Notes under the pieces: generated by a model | Database searches by the model: none | The model's input: the letters and a program-made list of their open reading frames with translations, nothing else | Told to the model about the DNA's origin: nothing | From: Nectonema munidae | Lineage: Eukaryota > Nematomorpha > Nectonematoida > Nectonematidae | Direction of reading: 5' to 3' | NCBI GenBank assembly: GCA_030549495.1 | Contig: JAUIRK010000974.1 | Location: 186,001-250,000 of the forward strand | Length of the DNA stretch: 64,000 nt | In this document: piece after piece, positions 49,594 to 59,984 of the stretch | Numbering within the stretch: the stretch's first letter is position 1 | Layout of the letters: each line of letters begins with the position of its first letter | Program-made: the position numbers and the translations under genes

Positions 49594-51015
49594 TTAAGAT
49601 CCATCATAGTTATTTTAAAAGAAAGCATATAAGAGTATTTAAAAATGACATCAAAATTTTTATTTGACGTTTTATATATTAAAAATAAACACATCTTATT
49701 TGTTTTTAAAACTGCGATAAAAAAAACAAAGTTGCACAGAGTAAAAAATTTAAAAAAAAATAATATTTTAATTTTATTACATGACGTTGATCAGTTTAAG
49801 CATAGTATTTATTGTCATCGTGTAATAAACTCATTTCAGAAACCATTTTTTATATAACATAAAAAATTAATTTATTGATAAGAAATTTTTGAATTAAAAA
49901 GATAATATAAAGTTAGATAATTTGCTTAGTTAAATTTAATCAAAATTTGATTAGTGATTATGATATAATGTAACTAAGCTCTTAAATTTTCCTTAATGAT
50001 TCTTAAGAAAATGGCATAAATTTTTTACTCCGGAATAAGGGTAACATTGTGAAATTTTCTTTACCCCAGAATAGGATTAGATTGTGAAATTTTCTTTACC
50101 CCAGAATATGATTAGATTGTGAAAATTTCTCTACTCCAAAATAGGATTATTGTGAAAATTTCTTTACTCCAGAATATGATTACGAAACATTGTGAAATTT
50201 CCACTATCACTAAGCCTGGTACATTATAAGGAAAATATTATTATAAAATAAAGATTAAAAAACACATCTTTTTTAAATTATATTTTGGATTTTAAATATG
50301 AACTAATATTATATTTTCAAGTGTTGATATCATTATAGCACTGAATTATCTATTATAAAATTTATTTATTTATTTTAGACCAATAGTTTCCAAACTTGCA
50401 CGACTAAAAATAATTTTGCACCAGTTCCAATAATTTTAAATTTCTATATTTGGTATATGCACATATTCCATAAAATGAATTGAGTTCCTGAAATTTATTG
50501 AAAAATTTTATTGGGTACAATAACTAATCTTTTAGTGAAAAGACGCGATAGGACTAAATAATCGTATTATTATAGCTGAAAGGGTTTTGATCAAATCAAA
50601 TAAATAATTACAATGGATATGATAAATAAAATATTTATTTTTAAATACATTCTTTATTATTTAGGTACGAAACGTCTTTTATCGTTTGCTAAAACATATA
50701 ATAATCAGTCTTTTGACAAAAACAATCCCATAAAAAAATTTTAATTAATTACATAACCCTTATTAGAGACTAATTTTTAATTTATTATCAAAAATTATAA
50801 AATCTAAAGAAATATTTAAAAAATATAATAATTTTAACATAATGGTTTAACCATATTAAAAACTTAGACCGAGAAGAAGAAATAAGTATAAAAAAATAAA
50901 TGTTTTAATAAAGATCACTAATTTATATTTATGATCCAGAAGTAAGTAATATATCACAAAATATTAAAGTTTTTCAAACAAAAGTATTCTTATTCAAAAG
51001 AATTATTCTATAGAA
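49594..51015. other. AT-rich intergenic DNA with a short tandem repeat
   Basis: Except for the tandem repeat at 50024-50205, I see no gene or named repeat. Confidence 0.5.
50024..50205 (+). repeat. Short tandem array, about 40-bp unit
   Basis: About four imperfect copies of a unit containing ATTGTGAAATTTTCTTTAC followed by CCCAGAATAGGATTAG-like sequence. Confidence 0.75.
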
Positions 51016-51019
51016 GGCA

Positions 51020-51275
51020 AAATATAAGCCGTTATTTGAAATCAGCGGCTTTTTGCCTTCGGCTAAACCAGTCAGCTCCAAAATAATTTCCTAATTTTTA
51101 CTACAATATTTATATTGATATTTTTTATATATTCTAATAATATTACTTTTAAATAATTTTATTTTTATAACTTGTTCACTTCCATCATCTACATTTAATA
51201 TTTCCCTATTCATTATTTATATCAATTTTTATTTATGTTTGCAAAATAAATTTCTTCTTTTTCTTCGTTCTTTCA
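51020..51275 (+). mobile_element. LINE 3' end, degenerate
   Basis: ATCAGCGGCTTTTTGCCTTC near the start and an AAATTTCTTCTTTTTCTTC tail resemble the LINE 3' ends at 55,970 and 58,030. Confidence 0.4.
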
Positions 51276-51379
51276 TAATGCAGGTATTTTATTTACTTTA
51301 AAGTTTTTTTTTAGTTATATTCAAATATCTTCTTTTTTTCTTTTAAAATATTTTAAAACTCTAATGTTGAGCCTTAATT

Positions 51380-51450
51380 GTTGTTAGGGTGTACCTCTCA
51401 TCTTAACAGTTGAAGGTCAGGGGTTCGATCCCCAATGCTCCCAACTAAAA
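51380..51450 (+). repeat. tRNA-derived SINE head
   Basis: TTGTTAGGGTGTACC (A-box-like), then GGTCAGGGGTTCGATCCCC with an intact B box at 51420-51431. It is followed by unrelated AT-rich sequence. A full tRNA fold was not found. Confidence 0.4.
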
Positions 51451-52004
51451 AATTCCTACTTCATTAAGATTTATTACTAAATAATTGGGAGGCTTAAGTA
51501 GCGTATTCTAGAAACTCCTTTTATTTTCCATTATTACTTTTGTTGTTAGTTATAAAAATCCAAATTTGCTACTTAAACCTTGGTATTGTCCCATCCAAAT
51601 AGTGATGGGACGATACAAAAGTTTTATTTGATTTCGATATTAATAAAATATACGATTCCGATTCTTAAATTGAAAGATCAAATATTAAAAAATATTCTCA
51701 TTTATGTTTAATAAGACCTAAGGTAGCATAATGAACAAGATAAATTGAAAGAATGCGATTTTTAAAAAAACACAATTCAGCAGAACATGCATAAATTTTT
51801 AATTCTGTGGGTTTGTATCCAGAGCATTTTGTGCAGTGGTTAGATTTTCGCACTTTGTAACAAATATAAAAATACAATCGACATCATACAATGATCTTCC
51901 TTTCAATTTTCATTGTCGAAAAAGTAAAGTTATTAAAAAATATCGTTAATAAAAGTTAAACAAGATAATAAAAATTTATTTAATAAGATTATGTTAACTT
52001 TACA
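51451..52004. other. Intergenic flank of the OTU-MULE
   Basis: AT-rich. I looked for a terminal inverted repeat matching the far flank and could not identify one. Confidence 0.4.
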
Positions 52005-52253
52005 TTAATATTTTTTAAATTTTTTAGTAAATGTTTTTTTACCTGGCTTCCTTGCAACATTTGATGTTCTTTTTACAATTAATTTCTGATCTGTAGAAAC
52101 AATTAAATTCTCAAAGATAGAATTATTAACATCTATGAAACTTTGAAAGATCTTAACTTTGTTTCCTTTAGATTGTTTTTCCCATTCATTTTTTCTTAGT
52201 TTGTTGTTTTGAAGTAAGCTTATAATCTCCAAATCCATATAATGCACATTCAA
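52005..52253 (-). CDS. MULE transposase C-terminal tail (different frame)
   Basis: After the frame change near 52,190-52,200 the frame continues NNKLRKNEWEKQSKGN to VARKPGKKTFTKKFKKY. The basic end with RKPG is typical of MULE transposase tails. The upstream part of this open frame (before about 52,215) is not part of the protein. Confidence 0.6.
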   Translation of the reverse strand: MNVHYMDLEIISLLQNNKLRKNEWEKQSKGNKVKIFQSFIDVNNSIFENLIVSTDQKLIVKRTSNVARKPGKKTFTKKFKKY

Positions 52254-52818
52254 TCAAATTTTCTTGGAAACAAACTTCTTCATAAACCATACTTAGTAAA
52301 CTAGGCATTTTAAGAACTTTCCAGTTAGCATTGGATTTCAGTATATTATTCATGGATTCGCAATTGTTGTTTTTCCATTGATAAGGAATCTTGGTAGAGC
52401 TTTTGTGTGGGAGAAAAATGTGTTCTTCAATATTTGGTATTATTCTCTCAGTTAGATATTTACCTATTTTGTTTTGATATTTTTCAATTATATACATTTT
52501 TTTCTCTTTAAATTCATCTATTGTTTTTGATTCGGACAATCCTCTTTGTCCTAGAATTAATTCAATGAAATATTTAATTTCTTTTATTTTCATTCCTATT
52601 TTTTGTGACAGATATCGTTTAATATTATTTTCTAAATGTCTAAAGCAGAATAAAATGTTTGCTTTTGGGAAAATTTTTTGAATACTTTTAACTAAAGCTT
52701 TTTCTTCGTCCGTGCCTATTAGTAAAGTATTAGTTTTAATTTCAGCATTAAAATCACTTTTCAATTTGAGTGATAAATGCGAAAAAAATGAGCATATGTA
52801 TCGTATTTTCCATTCCAA
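52186..52818 (-). CDS. MULE transposase, C-terminal part of DDE domain
   Basis: Carries the second catalytic Asp in LLIGTDEEKALV (about 52,706), the CFRHLENNIKRY motif (C..H, about 52,650) and the catalytic Glu in NNCESMNNIL (about 52,355). The first acid is in the overlapping upstream frame (52761-53615). The overlap between the frames is 58 bases. Together they form the D-D-E triad of the MULE family. Expected role: cut-and-paste transposition. Confidence 0.8.
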   Translation of the reverse strand: MEWKIRYICSFFSHLSLKLKSDFNAEIKTNTLLIGTDEEKALVKSIQKIFPKANILFCFRHLENNIKRYLSQKIGMKIKEIKYFIELILGQRGLSESKTIDEFKEKKMYIIEKYQNKIGKYLTERIIPNIEEHIFLPHKSSTKIPYQWKNNNCESMNNILKSNANWKVLKMPSLLSMVYEEVCFQENLIECALYGFGDYKLTSKQQTKKK

Positions 52819-53615
52819 TGAAAATAGACAGGACCTAATAATATGGGAGATACTTTTTTTGATTTTCTAATTAACTCTGTGTCTTGGAAGACAGTACATG
52901 TTATAAAACAAGGGCCAAGATTGAACGTTCTGTCTACTCCAAGAATGCTATTATCCAATAAACATCTTTTTAGATGAATGAGCTGGTTATTGGTATAACA
53001 TATGATATTTGGATGGCCAGATTCTGATATAATAATTTCCTTAACAAATGGATTTGAGTTTGTGATCATATTAAATACATATTGAATATCATCTGCTAGG
53101 TTATTTCTATTTACGTCACCAAAATTTTGTTTTTCCAAGTTATATTTAATATTTCTTATATACTTTGAGTCTCTCGGTATGTCACACTTATTTTTTAACA
53201 AGCAAGAATATATTTTTTTACAAGAACAATTCTCTTTCAACCCCATTAAAACTTTTTTTTTAGTTTGTTGATTTGCCCTTATGTACTCATGGTTGTGGTT
53301 TCTTGTGTTACCGTGTATAGAAATCATATTTGGATAACTTCCAACGTATTCCCATAAATATAATTGTTTTTCTCTAGTTAAATTATCCTCTATCCATGAA
53401 ATTTTTCTTTTATATTCAGAATTTCTTTTACTTACACAATAATATGATTTTAAGATAATTATTCTATTTTTATCAAGATGTTCATCATTTAACGGAAGAA
53501 ATGTTTTACCTTTATATTTACCAAGTTCTCCATTTTTTCTTTCTAAGAAAGTAGTTTCATTTTTTACATTTATTAAAAATATTTTTTTTGCGATGTATTT
53601 TTCCAAGAGCCGCAA
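52761..53615 (-). CDS. MULE transposase, N-terminal part
   Basis: 284 codons. They include a region rich in Cys/His and Lys (CSCKKIYSCLLKNKC, about 53,170-53,230) that could bind DNA, and the first catalytic Asp in ILGVDRTFNLGPCF (about 52,930). VSPILLGPVYFHWNGKYDTY closes the first half of the RNase-H-like fold. The true start is uncertain; the first Met at 53615 lies within the end of the OTU frame. Confidence 0.8.
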   Translation of the reverse strand: MRLLEKYIAKKIFLINVKNETTFLERKNGELGKYKGKTFLPLNDEHLDKNRIIILKSYYCVSKRNSEYKRKISWIEDNLTREKQLYLWEYVGSYPNMISIHGNTRNHNHEYIRANQQTKKKVLMGLKENCSCKKIYSCLLKNKCDIPRDSKYIRNIKYNLEKQNFGDVNRNNLADDIQYVFNMITNSNPFVKEIIISESGHPNIICYTNNQLIHLKRCLLDNSILGVDRTFNLGPCFITCTVFQDTELIRKSKKVSPILLGPVYFHWNGKYDTYAHFFRIYHSN

Positions 53616-54412
53616 TCATCAATAAAAAATTTTTTACGACCTTTTGGTTGTTCTAGTATAAAATAAATATTTTCTTTTATACCGGTTGGGATTGAATTAG
53701 CTACGTTGATAGGAGATTTCAAAATTTTAATTATTTCCATTAATTTCAGAAACTTATTTTTCAATTTATGACGCATAATTAATTCTTTTTCACTATGGAG
53801 CATATCAAGATCTATGTTATTTGAACCGACATCATTTTTAACGACTAAACTATCATTAAATCTAATATATTTATTATCCATTAAAGAGCTATTAATAATC
53901 GAATTTTCCGATTTAGTAATATCTATGTGATCATCTAGCCTTATTAATGGGACAACGTGGTTAGGTTGCCAAAAGCTATTTTGAGTTTTACTAGTATTTG
54001 TCCACATTATAAAAAAAGGTTCAACCTGTTCTTTTTCAATTTTCTGAGGATAAAAAGTTGTATTAAGAATTGGTGATATTCTGTCTAATACGCCATTGAT
54101 TGGGGGATAAATGCTGATTATTTTTCTCCTTATGACAGTAGCAGCAACTTTCATCGTATATGCTGAACACCAAGAACCAATTTTAGAACAAACTAACCTT
54201 TCTTTTTCTATCAAAGGAGAAACAAAATCAATAGAGGGATTATTTGGACATTTTTGATATGTTAGATAATTTAGGCTAAATTCAATTGCAGTTAGCAAAC
54301 GTAACTTTAGGCTCAAGGATTCATTTCCAACTATGCAAATAGAAAGTGCATTGAAGAAACAATTACCATCTGGTGTTGTTGAAATCGGTACTTTATTATC
54401 AACATCTATCAT
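53573..54412 (-). CDS. OTU-domain cysteine protease ORF of the MULE
   Basis: 279 codons. The OTU catalytic Cys is C18 in TPDGNCFFNALS and the His is H152 in WQPNHVVPLI, about 134 residues apart, as usual for OTU deubiquitinase-like domains. The acidic residue of the triad is not assigned. The start codon overlaps the stop of the PHD frame as TAATG (54414-54410). The end overlaps the transposase frame by 43 bases in the -1 relation. The role of OTU in transposons is unproven; it may process a polyprotein or remove ubiquitin. Confidence 0.8.
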   Translation of the reverse strand: MIDVDNKVPISTTPDGNCFFNALSICIVGNESLSLKLRLLTAIEFSLNYLTYQKCPNNPSIDFVSPLIEKERLVCSKIGSWCSAYTMKVAATVIRRKIISIYPPINGVLDRISPILNTTFYPQKIEKEQVEPFFIMWTNTSKTQNSFWQPNHVVPLIRLDDHIDITKSENSIINSSLMDNKYIRFNDSLVVKNDVGSNNIDLDMLHSEKELIMRHKLKNKFLKLMEIIKILKSPINVANSIPTGIKENIYFILEQPKGRKKFFIDDCGSWKNTSQKKYF

Positions 54413-54771
54413 TAATCTTTTAATAAAGTCATGGAATCAATTTTGTAATAACAAATACCTTTGAGCATAGGACAAAATATGAGTTCAACTTCTCTTAAAA
54501 AAACTTTTTCTCTCACAGCCGAAGAGTAATATGAGCCCAAAATAGACAAGTTGTGATGTCTTAATAATGCTTTTTTGTAGTCATATTTATTTTCCAATAA
54601 ATTACAAACTAAACATACAAAAGGTAAAAAGGAGGTGAAACTTGATAAATGAGAAAATTCTAATTTCTGACAAGAAATGTGATAAATTCTATTGCACTCA
54701 CAACAGTATATCATTTTTTCATCCTTTCTTTTAAAACAAGTTTGACAAAGCGAGTTCATATTAAACCACAA
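54412..54771 (-). CDS. PHD-finger ORF of the MULE
   Basis: 119 codons starting at an ATG (54771). A C4HC3-type zinc finger: CQTC, then CCECNRIYHISC and FVCLVCNLL, as in PHD fingers that bind histone H3 tails. It sits first in the element, ahead of the OTU frame. A chromatin-reading role in target choice is a guess. Confidence 0.75.
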   Translation of the reverse strand: MWFNMNSLCQTCFKRKDEKMIYCCECNRIYHISCQKLEFSHLSSFTSFLPFVCLVCNLLENKYDYKKALLRHHNLSILGSYYSSAVREKVFLREVELIFCPMLKGICYYKIDSMTLLKD

Positions 54772-55819
54772 ATGCTTTTAAAAGAACAATAAAATAAGTA
54801 TCTAAAAAATCATAAAAATACGTCTCAAAACACAAAAGTTATACAAGAACAATTCTTAATCAATGAATTTTGACGACAAAATGATTAATAACTCATTTAG
54901 CACGGCCATTGATTAGGAAGGAGAGAATATCTAAACCCTTTCCGATCCTGGAATTAGCTAATAAAATAATAACAGCTAATAGAAATAAAATAGCCCATAG
55001 TTGGTTTTTAATCTTATGAGGTAAGTAATTAAATAATTTATTTGAACAAAACCAAATAATTTATAAAATAAAAAAAAATTGTATCAATATATTCACAAAG
55101 TAAAATTTGATGAATTTAAGAACTTCATACTTATATAAATCAAAGGTTAGAGCAGCTAGAAAATAAAGTAATGAAATATTTTGATACTCATATAACCATT
55201 GTAAAAATAAACACGAAGGTGCATTATACAAGAAAATGTATTTACATGCATAAATAAATATATATAGTTATAGATTAAATGACGCTTAGAAGTCACATGA
55301 ATATTTTTAAAAATTGATACGGTAAAAGTAAAACTTTATTGATATGAAAATTCAATTCAAATGATAAATTTAAAGCCTAATTTTCCACCACAATGGTCTT
55401 CCACAGATCACCACTTTCAACAAAATAAAAAATATATTTTATAGAAATATATTAAAACTTTATCGTTTTTATTAAATAAGTCAATTTGAAAGCTTTTACC
55501 TTAAATTGTAGGTTGAAATAAAAGAAAAATTATTTTCAGAACAATGTATTCAAAATAATAAATCTATAGCAAATATATAATTATAATATAATGACGTTTT
55601 TTCAAAATTTAAATTGCAATTTATAATGTACCTTATTAATTTATTCTTTTGTATAATTAAAGGGTTCAGATTTAAATTTTAAACTAACGAAAGTTAGCGA
55701 AATATTTTAAAAAAATAATAATTAAAAAAACAGTTATATGTGTTTTATGAAAAAAGTATTGAAAAAAAACAGAAAAAAGTTTTTAATTAACAATTTAACG
55801 AAAATAAACTTAATATATT
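54772..55819. other. AT-rich flank, nothing recognised
   Basis: It probably includes the 5' untranslated part and left end of the MULE. I could not define a terminal repeat. Confidence 0.4.
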
Positions 55820-56122
55820 CATTTGAATGGTAATGTATAAAGTAAAATTCCCGAGCTGGGCACAACTTTTTCAACTAATGTGATTATTTTTACTTCATAT
55901 TTATTTTATGAATATCCTATATGATGTATTTCTATTTCATTGATGTAATATGGGTTTTATTCATATCAGCGGTTTGTAGGCCTTTTGAATTTTTTCCCAA
56001 CTATAAATATGCAATGTCTTTCTTTTTACTTATTTAATTCTTTTTTTATATGTTTAGTAGTGTATTCTAATTTTATTTTATCAATTAATAAATCTTCTTC
56101 TTCTTCTTCTTCTTCAAAGCTC
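55820..56122 (+). mobile_element. LINE 3' end with TTC tail
   Basis: ATCAGCGGTTTGTAGGCCTT near 55,965 and a seven-fold TTC tail near 56,095-56,117 match the 3' end of the LINE at 57,151-58,195. 5'-truncated copy without coding sequence. Confidence 0.6.
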
Positions 56123-56470
56123 AACTAATTAGAAAGAAGTATTTTACAGGCCTAAATGAAATTTAACACGAAAAAATTTTTCCATTGAAAAATTCTGAGG
56201 ATCCAATAATTAAATATTCCAATATTTTAGACCATTGTAAATTAGAAGTTTTTAGTTTCGGACTTTTGATTTTTGGACGTTTTGACCACGAACCAGATTA
56301 ACGATATAAAATCTATAAATGTAAAGCATAATATATTTTTAGTTCAAGTTAAAAAATTGAATGAAATTGAACTTCATACTACATCAGCTTAAAAATAATC
56401 TAAATCTAAACTAATTTCAAAACAATATAAGTTCTACGGATTATATTAAGCCAAGTGTTTGAGACTCTGA
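56123..56470. other. Intergenic, nothing recognised
   Basis: AT-rich sequence with no feature that I can support. Confidence 0.5.
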
Positions 56471-56474
56471 TTAA

Positions 56475-56596
56475 CCCTTTGACGACCAGTGGGTCACCAG
56501 TGACCCAAGAAATGACAATTGTCTGCTTTGAATATATAAAATTCCATTGAAAAAGAAAGCAGACGAATCCTCTTCAAAATGTTGGTCCTCAAAGGG
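56475..56596. mobile_element. piggyBac-like MITE, 122 bp
   Basis: Flanked by TTAA on both sides (56471-56474, 56597-56600). Inverted ends CCCTTTGACGACCA and CCCTTTGAGGACCA (13 of 14). A short palindrome GGGTCACCAGTGACCC lies inside the left end. TTAA targets and CCCTTT-type ends fit piggyBac. Confidence 0.82.
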
Positions 56597-57110
56597 TTAA
56601 GAATGAGTTTGACTGCTTGGTTAGGGTTTCTTTTACTCTCTGATCTTTGTTGACAAGTGGGACCAAAATGGCAAAACTCTAATATGTACGAGAAGAAAAT
56701 TTTTATAGTCATTCTGCCAATTATTATGATGGATCTCAAAAAATGTTTTTCACTCAAAAAATTATTTTTTTTTAATTATTATCATTAAATAGATTTTAAA
56801 TAAAAAAAATAAATCTACTTTACATTTCCCCACTTTCACAATCGTATCATGAACATTTTAGTTATCATTGTTGTTTTATAGTGTAAAATATTTTTATAAT
56901 TATAAAAATTGTTAATATATTATATAATTGTTAAAATTATGTTTTATTTGGAATTGAAAATCAATTTTTGATATCAAACATAAAAAAATGTCAAGATTAT
57001 ATAAATGGATTTGAAAGATGAAAAGACTTGTTTGTGTTAGTGTGTGTGAAACAAATGTGGAAGAGAAAGATTACTTTTCATTTCATAAAAATTGAAAATA
57101 GGGCTTTTAA

Positions 57111-58260
57111 CCCTTTGAGGAGCAGAATTTTGAAGAATAATCGTCTGCTTAATTTATATAAAAGATTATTAAAAGATTTAAAAATGATTTCAATATAAAC
57201 ATTAAATTAAATTTATATAATTCTTTGGTGTTACCTCATTTTTACTATAGCGTAGTAAATTGGGGTCATGCTAATATTTCTAAGCTTGAAATTTTACAAA
57301 AGAAAGTTTTGAGAACAGTATTTAATTTAAAGTACAGAGAGCACACCACACCATCGTTTGTTAATAATAATTTATTGAAATTAAAGGATATATATCATGT
57401 TCAGATATCAAAATTTATATACAAATACAATCATAATATGCTTCCTATAATTTTCAATGATTGGATTTCCTCAATATATCAAAATCCACATCACTTACTG
57501 CGGTTTCCAACTAAATTTGTAATCCCATATTTTAGGCTTCCAACTTCTAAAAGGTATTTAAAATATAGAGTAATATGCTTTTGGAATGAATTTTTATATA
57601 ACTTGGAACTCATTTGTACTTCGTCTTATAATTTTAAACATAAAATAAAAGAATACTTTATAAGTAAATATGAAATGAATTGTATAATTAAGGATTGTTT
57701 CTTATGTTCAACCTAGTAACACTAACTTCTATTTATAGTATATATATACCCTCATCTTGAGTATTCTGAATAATTTTCTCCATAATTATACATAAATATT
57801 TATCAAACCCTGTCTTCATATATGATTCGTAGCATTTGTATAATCTTTCCTTTTTTGTGATGTTTTTTTTCTTCCTTTTTTTACTATTTAGTTATTTATT
57901 CGCCATTCTTTTCTATGATGTAATTATTTATTTTATGATTATTATATAAACTATTTTCAAATACATTTTTTACATATATTGTTAACATTTCTATATTTGT
58001 TCTGGATAAAATGAATTCTATTAGGCTACTCATACCAGCGGCTTGAAATGGCCTTTTGAGTTTCCTCGCATTTTAACGTGAAATTTGTAATACATCTTTT
58101 CTTCATAAATATTTTATAATGATGAAATGACATGAATATTATTATTGTTTTCTTTGTTATGCGTAAGAAATTCTTCTTCTTCTTCTTCTTCTAAGAAGTT
58201 TTATTAAAGTATTTTACTATTTACTCTTCATTTTTACTAGTGCCCACTGGTCCCCACAAA
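57111..58260. mobile_element. Second piggyBac-like MITE copy, split by a LINE
   Basis: The left part starts after TTAA (57107-57110): CCCTTTGAGGAGCAG with ATTTTGAAGAA and TCGTCTGCTT as in the copy at 56475-56596. The right end AGTGCCCACTGGTCCCCAC (58239-58257) resembles the other end of that MITE and is followed by TTAA at 58261-58264. The LINE between them explains the length. Confidence 0.65.
57151..58195 (+). mobile_element. 5'-truncated LINE inserted in a MITE
   Basis: The open frame 57225-57716 encodes VLPHFYYSVVNWGHANISKL, LQKKVLRTVFNLKYREHTTP and IYKYNHNMLP, the C-terminus of a CR1/jockey-type reverse transcriptase. A 3' UTR of about 450 bases with CAGCGGCTTGAAATGGCCTT is followed by a TTC-repeat tail (58169-58192). 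The same 8-mer TTATTAAA occurs at both ends and could be the target duplication. The RT catalytic domain is absent. Confidence 0.75.
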
Positions 58261-58539
58261 TTAAAGACACCCTTTTAGAGAGGTAACATTCCCGAAAAAG
58301 TATCTTTCACCTTTACTATTTGGTACCTATTTTTAAGATATGAACATAAAAACAGCAAGAAACCTTTTCTCGAACGACAGGATATAGTTTTTTTAGGATG
58401 GATGAATGACTAACTTGAGAGATCAAAAAGGAAAATAATTACGTCATCTTTATTTTCCAAAATTTCAATAATTTTTTGTATTAAACCGGAGTGAAAAGTT
58501 CAAGTAAGTTTTTAATTAACAATGTATATATTCATCAAA

Positions 58540-58990
58540 TATTTTTAAAAGTAAATTTTTATCCTTTCTCTTATGTATAGGTGCAGCTTTATGAAGCTTA
58601 AGGACCCCCAGGAAAGTGGAATTCTTTAAAGTAAGATTTATAAAATAACGTAAATGCTATATTTGATTGACTTCACAACATTTAATGAAATACCCTCATT
58701 TTTTCATTTTATCTATAACGGATAACAGTAATTCGTTTGAACAAAGTACAAATTCTAAAGATTCGGCTCCATTGTCAAGAAATGGCCAATATGGTTTTTC
58801 TGACAAAGAATAATTTTGTACGAAGGTATGGCTTTCATTAAACTTGTTAGCTAATATATCATCATCATAATATTCTTTCTCTTCTTTAATAGATATTTTT
58901 TCCCTTTTAGAATTTTATTGATTCTTGCCCATGTTTTGTGTGTTGAACCCAAATTGGAAAAGTTATCTGAATAATATTTATATTTTCTCT
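58540..58990 (-). mobile_element. LINE reverse-transcriptase N-terminal fragment
   Basis: Minus-strand pieces: YYSDNFSNLGSTHKTWARIN (about 58,930-58,985), ESLEFVLCSNELLLSVIDKM (about 58,700-58,760) and STFLGVLKLHKAAPIHKRKD (about 58,560-58,625). These follow the order seen before the RT active site of CR1/jockey elements (TW..IN..L ... LK.AKV.PI.K.GD). Broken by stops and frame changes. Confidence 0.6.
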
Positions 58991-59984
58991 TTTGTATTAC
59001 GATTTCTTAATTAAATGTATTTATTCTTTAATTGTAAATTCTTACTTTTTGTGTTTTAAATAAAAAATTATATTTATTTTATTTTGGTTATTTTAATTCA
59101 CTAATTAAATGTCACCGATTTGATTTAAAAATTTTAAGTCATTTCTTTTTTTCTAAAATTCTCTTCTTAATTAGTAAATTGTATTTTTTTAAGTTGAATG
59201 ACTAACGATATCTATATTGCTCGTTTTAAAATCCTTTTAAGTATGAATATAACTCTTATATGAGTTTCTCCTTCTATTAATCGATTAATTTTACCCAATA
59301 TATTCTAATCAAATTTATGCTACTAATAAGTTTTTTATATATTTTGTGCTAAATTTTTTCTCGTCAAATATATTTAAAAAATAATTAACTTATACTTTAA
59401 TAGTATGAACTTATAAATACTCCTTGTCTTACCAAGTAACAGTGAATTAAAAAAATATTGCTCAAATATGACATCTCTTTTTAGTGACAATTTTTCATAT
59501 TAATTCAGTGATGTAATAATTTTTGTTAGAAATAAAATACTTTTTTCAAGCATAATATATATATGGTTGTTAGCATAATATTTGCCACTCCTAGTGTAGA
59601 CGTGGAATGGTCACTACTAAAAATGATTTCGTTATAGTTATCGTTACTTTGAACAAAAAAGTTCCTCGTTAGTGCTTAATTTAAAAAAAAATTGGTCGTT
59701 TTTAATTTACCATAATAAGTTTTGTTACTTTTCCTTAATTTTTCAAAAAAAAATGTGCAACTTTTTAGAAAATAAAAAAAAGTATCAAAATTTAAATACA
59801 TACTTGTGTTAAGTTTTGTAATTTTGAAATATATGAAAGTAGTAGGTTTTTCCATGTAGTAAAGTTGTAGAAATAAGTTGAAATAGTTCAAAAAGGAACA
59901 AAGATTGGTAATCTTTTACTTTACGCTTTTGTCAATCAGAAAATTTCGTTGACAAATTATTGGCTATTGTCATGTCAATCAAAC
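58991..59984. other. AT-rich intergenic DNA
   Basis: No gene, RNA or repeat that I can name. Confidence 0.5.

Larger units (their letters stand above)
52005..54771 (-). mobile_element. MULE DNA transposon with PHD finger, OTU protease and DDE transposase
   Basis: Three minus-strand cistrons in order, PHD finger (54412-54771), OTU cysteine protease (53573-54412) and MULE transposase (52005-53615), in overlapping frames. OTU-bearing MULEs are known (for example animal Phantom-like elements), but I cannot place this one in a named group. Terminal repeats and target duplication were not found, so the ends are those of the coding region. The coding potential is nearly complete, with a few frame changes on homopolymers, so it is either young, mis-assembled at runs, or recently dead. 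A+T content is like its surroundings. Confidence 0.8.

Noticed and set aside
51380-51450. Functional tRNA gene
   Set aside because: The B box is good but no complete acceptor stem or cloverleaf could be drawn; better explained as a SINE head.
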